NCBI RefSeq assembly: GCF_040183065.1
Contig: NC_091132.1
Span: 161,222,602 to 161,286,601 of the forward strand
Reading direction: 5' to 3'
DNA length: 64,000 nucleotides
Source: Periplaneta americana
Taxonomy: Eukaryota; Arthropoda; Insecta; Blattodea; Blattidae
The notes beneath the pieces were generated by a model. The model searched no databases. It was not told the origin of the DNA and worked only from the letters and a program-made list of their open reading frames with translations. Within the stretch, counting starts at the first letter, position 1. Every line of letters begins with the position of its first letter. Positions 44,749-56,160 of this stretch are shown piece after piece. A program made the position numbers and the translations under genes.

Positions 44749-46330
44749 ATGTGCATTTCATGCCAACTTAAAATGACCTGGAGAATGGCCTTCTATACGA
44801 GGTTATTCGGTCGCCAATCCCTAATTTGTTGGCCATCGCGATCAACTGATTTGATCCCCCTGGACTTATTATTCTGGGGACTGATCGAAGATCGTGTCTA
44901 TGAGACTAAGGGCCGTATTCATAAACGAGACTTTGAATGAAGGCTTCCCAAAGTCGACTTTCGTAGTAAAGTTTAACCTTGTTAAAAGTCCTATTCATAG
45001 ACAATAATTCTGAGACTTTGACTTTGGTAAGTCGAGATTTGACGATCTTGTTCTAATGTTGGCAATCAAAATCACTGGCTTCTAAACGAATTAAATTAAT
45101 AGATTGTTGAAATAGAGTAGGCACTGCCACAATCACAGCCATCTTTTGAGTCACAAATCAATGAAACAATTGAATATCGGTACATGTTAAGCAATTGTCA
45201 ACCGTTCTTGCAGCTTTACATAAGAATAATGTTATTCGAGGGCTTATTGTGAAACTAACGTAAGTACAAAAATTGACATTTTTAGGTCTTTACACCAAAT
45301 TATAATAATTTGTTCTTCTACCTGGCCACAAAAAATCGTAACTCAGTTCAAACAGTCTTGCATATAACACAATTCATAACCACAAAACATGATGGTATAG
45401 TTTATCTGAAATAGCATTGCCTGTTAAGAAATTTGTTGTGAATAAAACATCTATTGTAGTTACTGGTACGTTAGGTTCACATTAAACCCTGAAAATATTT
45501 CATTGTAAAATAATTTTGTTATGAAGACATGGAAGATAAGATTCTACCAATGACAGACTATAAAAGAGACATAATATCCTGCTGACAGTTGGCAGAGTTA
45601 TTCCCTGCATGTCAGTAGAAACTACTTAAAAATTATCTGAAATCAATATGCAGAAAACATTATGAAGACCGCAAGGATTATAAATTAACTGCACTTCCAA
45701 CTGTATAACCTATAATATAAAATTAAATAGTAAGAATCAATATTGAGCTATTAATCCTTACCTATAGCGTAAAATCGCGATGAAATAAGTTGTATTATTT
45801 ATTGGTGCAACGGATATAATCCTCTTCGATTGTTCATCAATGAAAGTTGAAACATGACGAGGATATTTAATACTGTCTGTTTATCAAATCTGTACCTTGA
45901 TTTGAATTTATAATCTATAATAATACGCTAAGGAACATGAGCAGCTTTAATAATCTCCTAGATGTCTTCAATATTCTCGGCAAATTCAACAATTTCGCAA
46001 ATATCAGTCATTTTCCTTTTGTCCACGAACAGAAGTCGAAGTCAAAGTCTAGATTTTCGGCGACTTCGAAGTAAAGTCACGATTGAAGTTTACTTTCCTC
46101 AAAGTGTCCACTGTGACTAGGAAAATGGTGACTTTGTACTTTCCAAAGTCAACTTTGGGCCAAAGTCTCGTCTATGAATACGACCCTTAGCCACGCACCA
46201 ATCCTGAATTAGTGGAAAGAAAAGATACCCGATACAAATGGTCACGCCAGACATGCTCACCAGAGTCCATGAAGAGTTGATACGTCGTTACATTTGTGCA
46301 TTCAGCAGAACGGAAGACAGTTTGAAAATT
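44749..46330 (+). pseudogene. mariner transposase fragment interrupted by a Harbinger element
   Basis: Before the insertion: GRQSLICWPSRSTDLIPLDL then LFWGLIEDRVYET (44800-44906), the mariner D-containing PRSPDLTPLDFFLWG region. After the insertion: TNPELVERKDTRYKWSRQTC (46195 onward), the normal continuation. It is a 5'-truncated relic split by 44910-46186. Confidence 0.75.
44910..46186 (-). mobile_element. non-autonomous PIF/Harbinger element, 1.28 kb
   Basis: Ends GGGCCGTATTCATAAACGAG and the complement GGGTCGTATTCATAGACGAG are classic Harbinger-type termini. Flanking triplets TAA and TTA fit a TWA target with one change. On the minus strand (about 46020-45780), broken translation (MTDICEIVEFAENIEDI, RFDKQTVLNILVMFQLS, NNRRGLYPLHQ) resembles the N-terminal region of a HARBI1-like transposase; the catalytic part is gone. 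It is unrelated in its ends to the 71-9206 element. Confidence 0.8.
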
Positions 46331-47007
46331 GTACACCATAATTTGTCAACAATTGAAACTGTATTTTACGTTACGTGTTTTAATAAAGGTTTAAACACTA
46401 ACCATTCTTTCGTTTAATAGTTCTGGTGGAGAGGGGAGGGGGTCTTTGTTTCTAAATCGACTGTATGGCGAGGATGAACATCATTTAAAAAAATTATCCC
46501 AAATAGTTGATCATTCGATAGACTCATTACTTATGAAAGACCCTGTGCAAACCAATGTGTACTTCAGCACAAATCAGCATATGATACTAGGAATAAGTTA
46601 CAATACTTGTCTTACAAATAATGTCGATGATTTTACAACAGTGTTCGTCACTAAGTTCTATATATGACCTGGGAAACTGAATTCGTTCGGGCGTTTTCAA
46701 CAAAATGCAGATGTCTACTAAATATTGTCGGACGAGTAAAGTAGGAAATAGACGAAGTGAACAAAGAAAACAAAGAACATGAAAGACACAGTATAGAACA
46801 ATGGAAGATAAGTGTACGAGTCGCTTAAATTATGTAAAGTGTAAGAATATAGTGTAAAGGTAGTAAATTAATTAGTGAAGTGATGTAAATAGCAAAATGA
46901 GCGAGGAGTATGAAATAGTCATGTTACATGTCAGTAAGGAATAAGGATTATGAGAGTTACGAATAGGCTATAGCATCAGGTGGAATAGAGATTACGAAAT
47001 ACATGTA

Positions 47008-47060
<53 letters not shown>

Positions 47061-48198
47061 CTATAGCAAGTAAGAAATAGAAATGGTAATGAAAAGAATG
47101 TATGTATCATGAAGATAGAGAGAAAATAAATAGTATAAAAAACGGTAGGAGTAGGCAAATTAATTTCGGATAAATTTCAGAACGCTATACAGTGTGTAAT
47201 TTCCCTATTGAATTTTGAAAAGTTCCCGCTCATATTGTAGGTTGGCGATGGTTTCCTCCTATTTCACAACTAATGTTTTATAGTGACACAGTTCACATGA
47301 CCAGTTATCACAGAGATTAACCTCATCACTAGCAGTGTTACTACTTCCATAATGAAATCACATTCTACAACTGTCACAAAATACTCCCTGACCAACTTTC
47401 CTACCACACGCACCACAGCTTCCACTCAAATCACACACCTTAGCAACATGTCACTGGGACAATAATTCACGAAAACAATTAGGCCTACCTAAGTAATTTA
47501 AACAAATAATATGCATTGCAGTCGATTTAATGTAGGTTAAATATAAGTAATGTGTGAAATAAGAGATATTTTGAGTGATAAAAGATATAAAATATATAAG
47601 ATGTTACAGATAGAAAGGGAACTGAAAGAGAGTTGCGGGGTGAGGACTGTAATTTCGTTTTTATTTCCGAGTAAATAAGATGACGTCATGAGAACCGCTT
47701 TACGAAATATTCTCCATCAAGATTCAGTACTGCTTATAATTATTAATGTGGGGAGTAGTATTCATAAGATCCAAGTTTCATATACAAATACTGTAAAGAA
47801 AATGTGATAATACAACATACAATCGGTAAGCAACGAGATAAGTGAAACCATTTGCCGATATACATTATACATAATACCACGCAAAGTGAGAAATACATGT
47901 CTCTAGTATAAGCTGATATAGAGCACAACGGATTGAAAGACATGAAGAAAGTTTGTGGATGTCGTTTACTCCTATCTTTTGAGGAATAGAATGCAACGGT
48001 ATATTACCCACTGTGCACTGAAATATTTACATTTACATACCTGCTTTGAGCCGTAATTCTTAATCACGAGGTAAGCCCAAAATTATCACAGAATAATTAG
48101 CTCTATACAGCAAATATATAGAGACCTAAAAGAATCTTCTAGAAATATAACTAAGCTAGCTGGATAGCAATTCACATAGAAGACCGTGACACGTAGGT
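46331..48198. other. intergenic with a (TA)n tract
   Basis: No gene recognised. A (TA)n microsatellite lies at about 47004-47059. Short frames here have no motifs. Confidence 0.45.
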
Positions 48199-48206
48199 TT
48201 CTGAAT

Positions 48207-48598
48207 CAGTGTTGCCAACGGGACGGTAATTCCGTCAAAACTGACGGAATTTCAACATAGCAGACAGGTAAATAATGGCTTTGAAGGGTGACGGATTTTC
48301 CGGCGGAAATTAAGATTTACATCGTATTTTGACTTTTTTAGCTTCTGTCATTTTTAATTGTTTAATTTTTGGGGGAGCGTAGACCAATCTAGCACATCAA
48401 CAGCAGAACTAGAGGCAGATGATGTGAATCAATTATTGTTTTAATTAATCAAGATTAACAAGTAAATTGTGTTAAAATATGCTTTTTATTTGTATGTAGA
48501 TATATTAAGTAGTCGTAGTTTTTTTTTATTTTGACGGATTCTGACGGATTTCGGGGTGTTAGACTTACGGGGATACACTTGATGTGTTGGCAACACTG
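48207..48598. mobile_element. hAT MITE, 392 bp
   Basis: Perfect inverted ends CAGTGTTGCCAAC and GTTGGCAACACTG. The 8-bp flanks TTCTGAAT (48199-48206) and TTCTGGAT (48599-48606) match at 7 of 8 positions, the expected hAT target duplication. Inner inverted copies of a TGACGGAATT-type word lie near each end. No coding capacity. Confidence 0.9.
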
Positions 48599-48606
48599 TT
48601 CTGGAT

Positions 48607-51569
48607 TACCAATGCCCAGTAATGTGAACATTATAAACTGGATACACAATATCTGTATACAATTTCATCCTGCCAAAGGATTTCGTAAGCCTCAAAGACG
48701 AATATCGGGATGAGCCCTAAAAGAAATGTGTCACAGACCTACATTCCTTTGCTCATAGAGATTCCGTTAATATTGCAAACAATTTTCGACAAAGATGCAC
48801 TAGCTTAGCTTCGTGCATTACCCTGTTACATAAGCGACGTTACACCAATTTATTCATACAGGGGAGTTTTATAGTTCAGACTTACAAATCGAGGTGTTTG
48901 TTCTGGCGGTCTTAGGTCAGCCTTCGAACATCACACTTGTTATATGAGCGAGTTTACTGGACTCCACTGGCACTGTGAAAGAACAATGTACAACTAAGAC
49001 TTTTCGGCGTTTATTCTTGTGATCCTTAAGCCAACTTCTGTAACGCCTCCCTCTCCACCTTTCATGTGCTAGCTATTAGGTTAATTCCATTTCCGGCTGT
49101 TCACCTTCATAATTACTTTCAGTGGAGGAACGAAGGCAGAGAGAGAAGTGGCTAACAGGCTTGGAGATCATATATTCAGTTTTTCTCAGCCCCAAACTCC
49201 CTTGCAAGCACACCTTCAACCGTGCATTTTAAAACTTTTCCTCCCGTTTTCCTCTCTTTCAACCAAATTCGTCCACGGCTCTATATACATTCTGCGAAAA
49301 AAAAAGTGAAGTTTTACTTCGTATTTTTGGCACTCTTGAATCGCATTTCTGTCTCCTTCTAATTAACATGGGAAATGGATGTTTAGGTGAAAGGAAAACT
49401 TCTTTTAATAAAATGTCTCTTTAATTTTTCCATTATTATGGGGAAATAGTATGCTGCATTCGGCTATAAATCAGGAGTGGATCCAACTTCTGAATAAGGA
49501 GATTCTTCTGACTGATTAGTTTTACTTTAAGTTTGCCATTAGCAGTAGAAGCAGAGAATGGTGCACTGCGATACGAATTTGACAGTTTCTGTCTGTTCTT
49601 ATAGGGAAGTTCACAGTTCAAACTTGCTCCACAGCTTGCTGTAATGTGACAGCACGCCTTAAGCCACAGTCGCAATTCTCGCATTTTGCTACTCGACTTC
49701 TAGAAATGCAACAAACTTTGAATGTAAATGTGCAAAAATGCGACAACCACATTGGACTTCAGAAACGATGATGGTAGTGGAGAAAATAAAATCAGAGATG
49801 AGTTTCAACTAATCGGTTCTGGAGAATCTGAATGTAAATGAAATGCTAATGGCACGGGCAATGTTCAAGAAAATATTGAGAAATAGTTGTTCAGGAATTG
49901 ATTTCAAAACGTTGGTACAGTTCATGTAAATTAACAAGTGAATTGAACAATTTCTTCTAATTGACTTATATACAGTAATTCCATCGTATATCGCAAACTG
50001 TGAGTGAGGATTTAGTTGCATAAATCTTGTAAGAACTCTAATTAGATACCATCTTTGAGTAAAAGGAGTTATCACTCTGCTAATAATAAATCTTGAAGAG
50101 CCTACTGGTAAGGAATTTGAATGTTTAGAATGCGCATAAAATAACGTATTTTGATGTGATGTAAATTCAGCAGTAATCGATTCTAAACACACCTACGTGA
50201 AATGATTTGCTTGCTTAAGCACATCTAGAGTGTGGTAAAATGGACTGAAAATAATAAAACTCCAAGAAACAAAATACATAACTTTTTGTTTCTATAAACC
50301 TTATAAATTGTATCTTTTTTGTACAATTATTTCGAATATTGTACAAGATTTTCCACATTTTGCACAAATATAATTTTTCATTTGTGGATTTCTGCGACAA
50401 TTATTTATTATCTATCTTAAAACCTGTGTGAGAGTATTACGTTCTAGAACCCTTTGACGTATAAGAAGAGAGTCCAGGAAAAAAAAAGGTCACGAATATA
50501 TTAATTTTGAGGTCGATTTTCGGCTTTAACATAGTCACCGGTATTAAATAGATTTAGCAATGTCTGAAGAGGCCCATATTGTGCTGTAGGTTCTCCGCAA
50601 TTTTGTCTTCTAGTGGCAGGTAAATGTCTAGTATATATTTCATTACGTTCCTCTTGGGCTATATGTAGAGCATTGAGAGTACCCAAAAGCAAACTCATAA
50701 TTATGTAGGGTACTAATTTCACTTAAACAACCATAAACAGAATGAGATACATAATTAATCAGATTTAACTTGTTTGAATCTGAAAGACTAGTTAACACTG
50801 CAAAAAAAAAAAAAAAAAAAAAAATGAAAAATCTTCAGCGAATGAGTCCAAACTTTGTCAGCCAAATCAAAATGAGGATCAGCATCTGGTCTGAGATATT
50901 TAGCCATAACGAATATAGTTATTTTGCTGTTTAAATTCTAATGAAACTACATAACCTATTTGTTCAGACGCTGATCAACAAAAACTCTAGGCGTACAACG
51001 TTTTAAGTAGTACAACCAAACTTTTCCAAGCAGTACATCTTAGTGACTAAGTAATGAAGAAGTGAATATAATCAGTTTGCTAAGAAGGCCTACCTTATTT
51101 TTCCCATAAATGTTTGTATATTTCGTTTTGTTCAAATATATTTATATCAGTGCTAGTTCACACGAAGTATATTCACCCAAAGGAAATTTGACGCATGGGC
51201 GACTGATGCTCCGGAGAATTCACCCAAACAAATTGACCCAAGAGAAAATAAGAACAAAGAAAATTAACATATACAGTATTTATTATTTTATATGTTTTTT
51301 AAAATTGATATTGCAATAATTTAGGTGGAACGAGGTTTTGAATGGTTTACATATCTCCCGAAAAACTTCAGGCCTATTTTATTGCTGAAACCGAGTTTTG
51401 TATGGTTTTATTCAGATTTGAATGTTGTAACCACAGGCACTCAAATATTCAGCTACACGTCCATCGTCTTTGAATTCATCATAACTTTGTGAAATATTTT
51501 GCAGCCTTATATTTGAGCTTTTATATTTTCGTTCTCGTGCTTCTTTTACTCTTTGTCCCAGTTCCAAGC
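48607..51569. other. intergenic, no gene supported
   Basis: An open frame at 49436-49684 (minus) has no recognisable domain. A 24-base poly-A tract lies at about 50801-50824. Nothing else recognised. Confidence 0.4.
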
Positions 51570-52229
51570 CCTGGATCATTCTGCCTACATCGGATTGCTC
51601 ATTCTTTAAATAATGTGTGAGTTTGTATACAGTGGGATGTTTCTTACAAGCAATGTTCTGGAAGCGGTTGTGCCATGCTTCTGTGTTAATGTGCGTGGTT
51701 CACTTGATCTAGCTGCTTCGAACTGATTCCTTAAGTGAGGAGGATGTCGAGCTTCTGCAGCTTCACATTTCACACTTCCCCTATTCAACAAAGTTAAGCC
51801 AAAACCTGGCAATTCAATCATTTCTCGTCAGGAAGTAAGCGTAAACACCATTTGAGATACCTCTTAGCAGAAAAACACCTTCCACGCAAGATCCATCTTA
51901 TGGCTTCTGGCTTATAAACAGTACAGTATACTATAATATTTATTTAACCTGGTAGAGATAATGCCATCAAGCCTAATTTTAACCCCTAGCTGAGAATTAT
52001 AACTACAGTATTAAGAATAAAATTAGAATTGTAATTACTATTAATGTTAAATTTACAATTACAATAAAAGTCAAAGTATTAAAAGATTAACTGATTAGTA
52101 AAACCTAGACAATTTATTATAGACGTTAAGAACAAAGAAAGATTATCTTACTAAAATACAAATTAAAGCTAACACAATAAAACCATACAGTGATTAAAGT
52201 ACAGGTTATTTAAATATTTATTATAAAAT

Positions 52230-52893
52230 ATAATAATGTACACGCATGAATGTATATTAAGATGTGCGGGCCATAAAAACGCATTTCACACAAATGCAGC
52301 TGAAGAGTTTCTCTTATGTATGCATACGTGAATACACGTTAAAGTTTTCCGAGCGCGAAAAATATATTCCGCCACATCAAAACTGACCGGTTTTTCACGA
52401 GAAAGCATCTGGAGATTAAACGGACGTCCATAACACTTCCCACACACATCACAACTGAATGGCTTCTCAACTGTGCATACGTGAATGCACACTCAGATAT
52501 TTGTAGCGCAAAAAACGCTTTCCACAAACTTTACAACTGAACGCCTTCCCGCTTGCGTGAACAAGTGAATGCAGATAGAGTTTATTCCGGGGTGCAAATC
52601 TTTCCTACACACATTAAAGCAAAAGGAATTGTCGCCTGTGTGAACACGTGAATGCATAGAGAGATAATATTCCGCGCAAGGAAAACACTTTGCACAGAAG
52701 TCTGTATTGAATAGCTTCGTGATAGTGTGCTCGAAATAATGCCTCATTTAGATTTCAAGAGCTTCTATAAGAGTTCGCACACACTTCACAAAACAAATGG
52801 CTTCTGACACGTGTGTACGCATGAAACCCTATTGAAATGTACGGAAACCGAAAAACTCTTTCCAAAGACGTCACAAGGGAATGGTCTCACGCC
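52230..52893 (-). pseudogene. decayed finger tail, copy 2
   Basis: Fragments such as VEKPFSCDVCGKCYGRPFNL and AEYYLSMHSRVHTGDNSF lie after the stop at 52894, with lost cysteines and frame changes. They parallel 34601-35152 and 60179-60620. Confidence 0.7.
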
Positions 52894-53866
52894 TTAGTGT
52901 TCGCGTGAATGCTCATCGAGATATATCGATAACGAAAAACACTTTCCACAAACTTCACAACTGAATGGCTTCTCGCCAATGTGCAACATTAAATGTCTTC
53001 TAAGGTTTGAAGGACTTACAAAACACTTACCACACACGTCACAACTGAATGATTTCGGACCTGTATGCATTCGTGAATGACTCTCGAGATGTGCGGACCG
53101 GGAAAAACTCTTTCCACACACGTCACAACTGAATGGTCTCTCGTTTGTGTGGACGCGTGAATGCTGTTTGAGATAGTCGGAACTTGAAAAGCTGTTTCCA
53201 CAAACATCACACCAGAATGGTTTCCCGCCCGTGTGCACGCGAGAATGCCTGCCGAGATTTGCACAATTGCAAAAAGTACTTTCCACTCACGTCACAACTG
53301 AATGGCTTCTCGCCAGTGTGCACCAGTGTATGCGCTTTAAAATGTTCAGACCTTGCAAAACACTTACCACACACGTCGCAACACAATGGTTTCGCGCCGG
53401 AGTGCAGGCGTGAATGCGTCTCGAGATTTGCCAATTGCGAAAAACTCTTTCCACACACGTCACAACTGAATGGCCTCTCTTTGGTGTGCACGAGTGAATG
53501 CCTCTCGAGATTGTTGGACATTGAAAAAAAGTTTCCACAAACGTTAAACTTAATGGTTTCGCGCCTGTGTGCATTCGTGAATGCTTGCCGAGATTAGCCA
53601 ATTGCGAAATGCACTTTCCACACACGTCACAACTGAATGGCTTCTGGTTTGAGTGAACGCACGAATAGTTTTCGAAATCTCCGGGTTCGGAAAAACGCTT
53701 TCTACACAGATCGCAATTGATTTGCTTGTTACATATGTGTACGAGGAAATGGCTTTTGAGTCTTGCAAAGTCGAGAAAAGACATTCCGCAAATGTCACAA
53801 TCGTATTTCTTGCCGTCGTCCTCGTCAGGAATATTTTCGCAGAATTTTGGTAGTCCACTACTATGG
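52894..53866 (-). pseudogene. zinc-finger exon, copy 2, two frameshifts
   Basis: Begins at 53866 after a TTCAGTAAG-type acceptor with HSSGLPKFCENIPDEDDGKK, then a finger-like YDCDICGMSFLDFARLKSHF. The frame breaks near 53540 (after HTGAKP) and again near 53275, where an extra T in a T-run shifts KYFLQLCK to FCNCANLGRHSRVH. It then stays open through four fingers to TAA at 52896-52894. About ten fingers would be encoded in the undamaged ancestor. The stop lies at the same alignment position as in copies 1 and 3. No linked N-terminal exons were found upstream in the window. Confidence 0.82.
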
Positions 53867-53867
53867 C

Positions 53868-54782
53868 TTACTGAACACTAGCTATTATAACTGTCATTAG
53901 TGCTCTATTTCCACAAGTCTCTATTTCCTTATTTCTGTTCTTGTTACCGCACCTGAATAAATCCTCAATGTTTTGATTATTTAAGGACTCTACGTTAACT
54001 ATGTTTCCGTTTATCTTCATTTTATCTTTTACTAAAGTTGCCCTAAATCCTTTACCTCGAGCTTCTTTTAATATTGGAATTAACTTCTTTCGTTTCTCTC
54101 TAATTTCTTTTGCAAAGTCATTTTCTATGAATATATTTGTGCCTTTGAGTTGACGCGTATTGGCAATGATGTGTTCTTTGATAAAGTAACTGTTCAATTT
54201 CACAATAATTGGTCTTTTATTTCCCTTACCTACTCTATACGCGTTATTTATCGCACTTATGTCCAAGTTTAGACTGAAATACTTAGTTAATAATTCTAAC
54301 ACCACGTAACCAGTATCAATCCCTTTTTCATGATTGCACTCTTCAACACCATAAATTACAATGTTATTAATTCTGCTATCATTTTCCCATTTTTTAACTA
54401 TCGATTTTAACACCGCCTGCTCTTGGATAACCTCCTTTAACTTCTTTTCCACTTCAGTGTACCTGTTTACTAATGTATCTATATCACTTGCTACTTTGTT
54501 TAGTAGAACACTTGCCTTCAGTCTGTCTTCTCTCGTTTCTTTCATATAGTTTATCCATTCTCTTTGAAACACTTCATCACTATAGACTCTTCCTTCTGTA
54601 TCTCCAGGACCAGGGTTTAACTCCACATTTCCAATAATCAGTAGGATTGATAAAACAGCCGCTGCCACAAATATGTTGATTCTATCCGACACTATTACAT
54701 TATCACCTTTTGAACATCTGCAACACTGCCTTGCATTGAAGCACCCGATTCGCGCCCTATAAGAATTTAGGTCGTCGCCCAT
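53868..54782 (-). CDS. non-LTR retrotransposon ORF1 protein with 2A-like motif
   Basis: A 304-codon open frame from ATG at 54782. The last about 12 codons derive from flanking intron, so the natural C-terminus is missing. Parts in order: an N-terminal Cys cluster (CFNARQCCRC, residues 14-23); a hydrophobic stretch (residues 37-50) leading into GNVELNPGP (51-59), a 2A-like motif with Asn where the consensus has Asp; a coiled coil (about 90-130, NRYTEVEKKLKEVIQEQAVL); and an RRM/C-terminal domain typical of L1/CR1-type ORF1 (NNIVIYGVEE, NAYRVGKGNKRPIIVKLNSY, LKGTNIFIENDF, REKRKKLIPILKEARGKG). ORF1 proteins bind and chaperone the element RNA. Clade (CR1/L2-like) is an inference. It could still be translated if transcribed. 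Confidence 0.8.
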   Translation of the reverse strand: MGDDLNSYRARIGCFNARQCCRCSKGDNVIVSDRINIFVAAAVLSILLIIGNVELNPGPGDTEGRVYSDEVFQREWINYMKETREDRLKASVLLNKVASDIDTLVNRYTEVEKKLKEVIQEQAVLKSIVKKWENDSRINNIVIYGVEECNHEKGIDTGYVVLELLTKYFSLNLDISAINNAYRVGKGNKRPIIVKLNSYFIKEHIIANTRQLKGTNIFIENDFAKEIREKRKKLIPILKEARGKGFRATLVKDKMKINGNIVNVESLNNQNIEDLFRCGNKNRNKEIETCGNRALMTVIIASVQ

Positions 54783-54860
54783 ACCTTCTTCACACGCTAA
54801 CCTACTTGCATATGCTGCTTACTACACAACCGTTCTCTACGACTGCACTTTGTGAACTGT
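53903..54860 (-). mobile_element. LINE ORF1 insertion, 958 bp, 13-bp target duplication
   Basis: ACTGTCATTAGTG is duplicated at 53890-53902 and 54861-54873. Copies 1 and 3 of the block keep the uninterrupted site (35873-35885 and, inverted, around 58830-58845). The insert reads on the minus strand from a 5' leader of about 78 bases through most of ORF1 and stops without a 3' UTR or poly-A, the reverse of the usual 5' truncation. Confidence 0.82.
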
Positions 54861-55186
54861 ACTGTCATTAGTGGAAAGAATGTTTAAATTTCAAACTAGA
54901 AAATACATACGCCATAAGCAAAGTAATATAAGAGAAATTGATAATGGACTTTTACCTTCAATTACTTCTGTATAGATTAACTTAATAAAATTAAGTAATA
55001 ATAGTAATTACAATAATCATAGCAAGAATAATGATAGTAATAGTAGTAATGTTAATAATAATAATAATAATTCATTAATTTATTAATATCGATGTGATGG
55101 ACGAGACATTGGCCAATAAAATCCAAGAGAGTGACACAATTAATACAATAAAAGTAACAACTATGGTACAAATTAAATTATTAAGA

Positions 55187-55200
55187 TAATAATAATAATA

Positions 55201-55243
<43 letters not shown>

Positions 55244-55317
55244 TAATAATAAATGTAGTACTAATGGAGGTACTGGTGGTAGTAATATCTGTAGTATTTT
55301 CAGCAAAAAATATGATG

Positions 55318-55359
<42 letters not shown>

Positions 55360-55380
55360 GTGATAATAATAATAATAATA

Positions 55381-55421
<41 letters not shown>

Positions 55422-55426
55422 CATTA
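55187..55426. repeat. (AAT)n / (ATT)n tracts
   Basis: Two AAT tracts, the second passing directly into ATT repeats, so a long hairpin is possible. Long Ile- or Tyr-rich frames across it are artefacts. Confidence 0.92.
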
Positions 55427-55994
55427 TGCCAAACTTGGCTCATTACTCAATTTTCTTACATTGTATTTATTGCAATATATATTTTATGTATTTTAACACG
55501 ATTCAATTGAGCATAGTTAAAATTTAAAGTATAAAACAATGGATTGCTAAGCTAACGTACTATTACAGCATGCTTCATCAATACACTCTCGTTGGTCGTT
55601 AATTCTCTGAGATGAAAATGAATGTGTACATAAACATTATTTTAAGAAAGCCAAGAAACGAATGTACAGAGTAGCCTATAAAATTTTTCTGTGCATAAGA
55701 AGCTATTTTAATTTTACCTGTCTTCGATTCACTCAGAAGTTACTGTAATAACATTATAGCCTTATCTCCATCTATAATAACTACACTTTCCAAAGGTGAA
55801 ATAATAATTAAATATACATATCGGTTAACTTATCTTCCGATATTACTTCATACAAACACAGAAACATTCTGTGTAGGCTATGTTTCATAGCTTTCGATTG
55901 TTGTTGTCCAAGGCCCCTTGTAGACGAAGTCATTTGTTTTCATTTGATTGCACCGCCTTTGTTGGCATTGTATTTTAATTTTAAAACTCATTTA
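55427..55994. other. intergenic, nothing recognised
   Basis: AT-rich, no supported feature. Confidence 0.4.
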
Positions 55995-56160
55995 TCAGAA
56001 TAAAAATTGCAAAGAATTAGGGAAAACACGGAAATTATTACTTGAAGCAAATAAAGCGATAGGTTTGGTAGTAAATCCCGAAAAGACAAAGTATATGATT
56101 ATGTCTCGTGACCAGACTATTGTACGAAATGGAAATATAATCTGTTATATATATGGAAAT
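55995..56160 (+). pseudogene. LINE reverse transcriptase fragment
   Basis: Translation KLLLEANKAIGLVVNPEKTK then YMIMSRDQTIVRNGNI matches the RT segment following the YADD box in insect LINEs (GLxxNxxKTKYM). Only about 50 codons remain. Confidence 0.7.

Larger units (their letters stand above)
51600..55170 (-). repeat. zinc-finger segmental duplication, copy 2
   Basis: Same order of elements as copy 1 (33000-36215): distal remnant, retroelement-like tail (51940-52230), finger tail, finger exon, intron and AAT tract. A LINE insertion at 53903-54860 is present only here. Confidence 0.85.

Noticed and set aside
49436..49684. 82-residue minus-strand frame
   Set aside because: No motif I recognise, no splice context, and the length is reachable by chance in this composition.
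53184..53597. Plus-strand frames opposite the zinc-finger copies (also near 35322 and 35658)
   Set aside because: Antisense shadows of the repetitive C2H2 coding sequence.
55173..55527. Poly-Ile/Tyr open frames on both strands
   Set aside because: Translation of AAT/ATT microsatellites.
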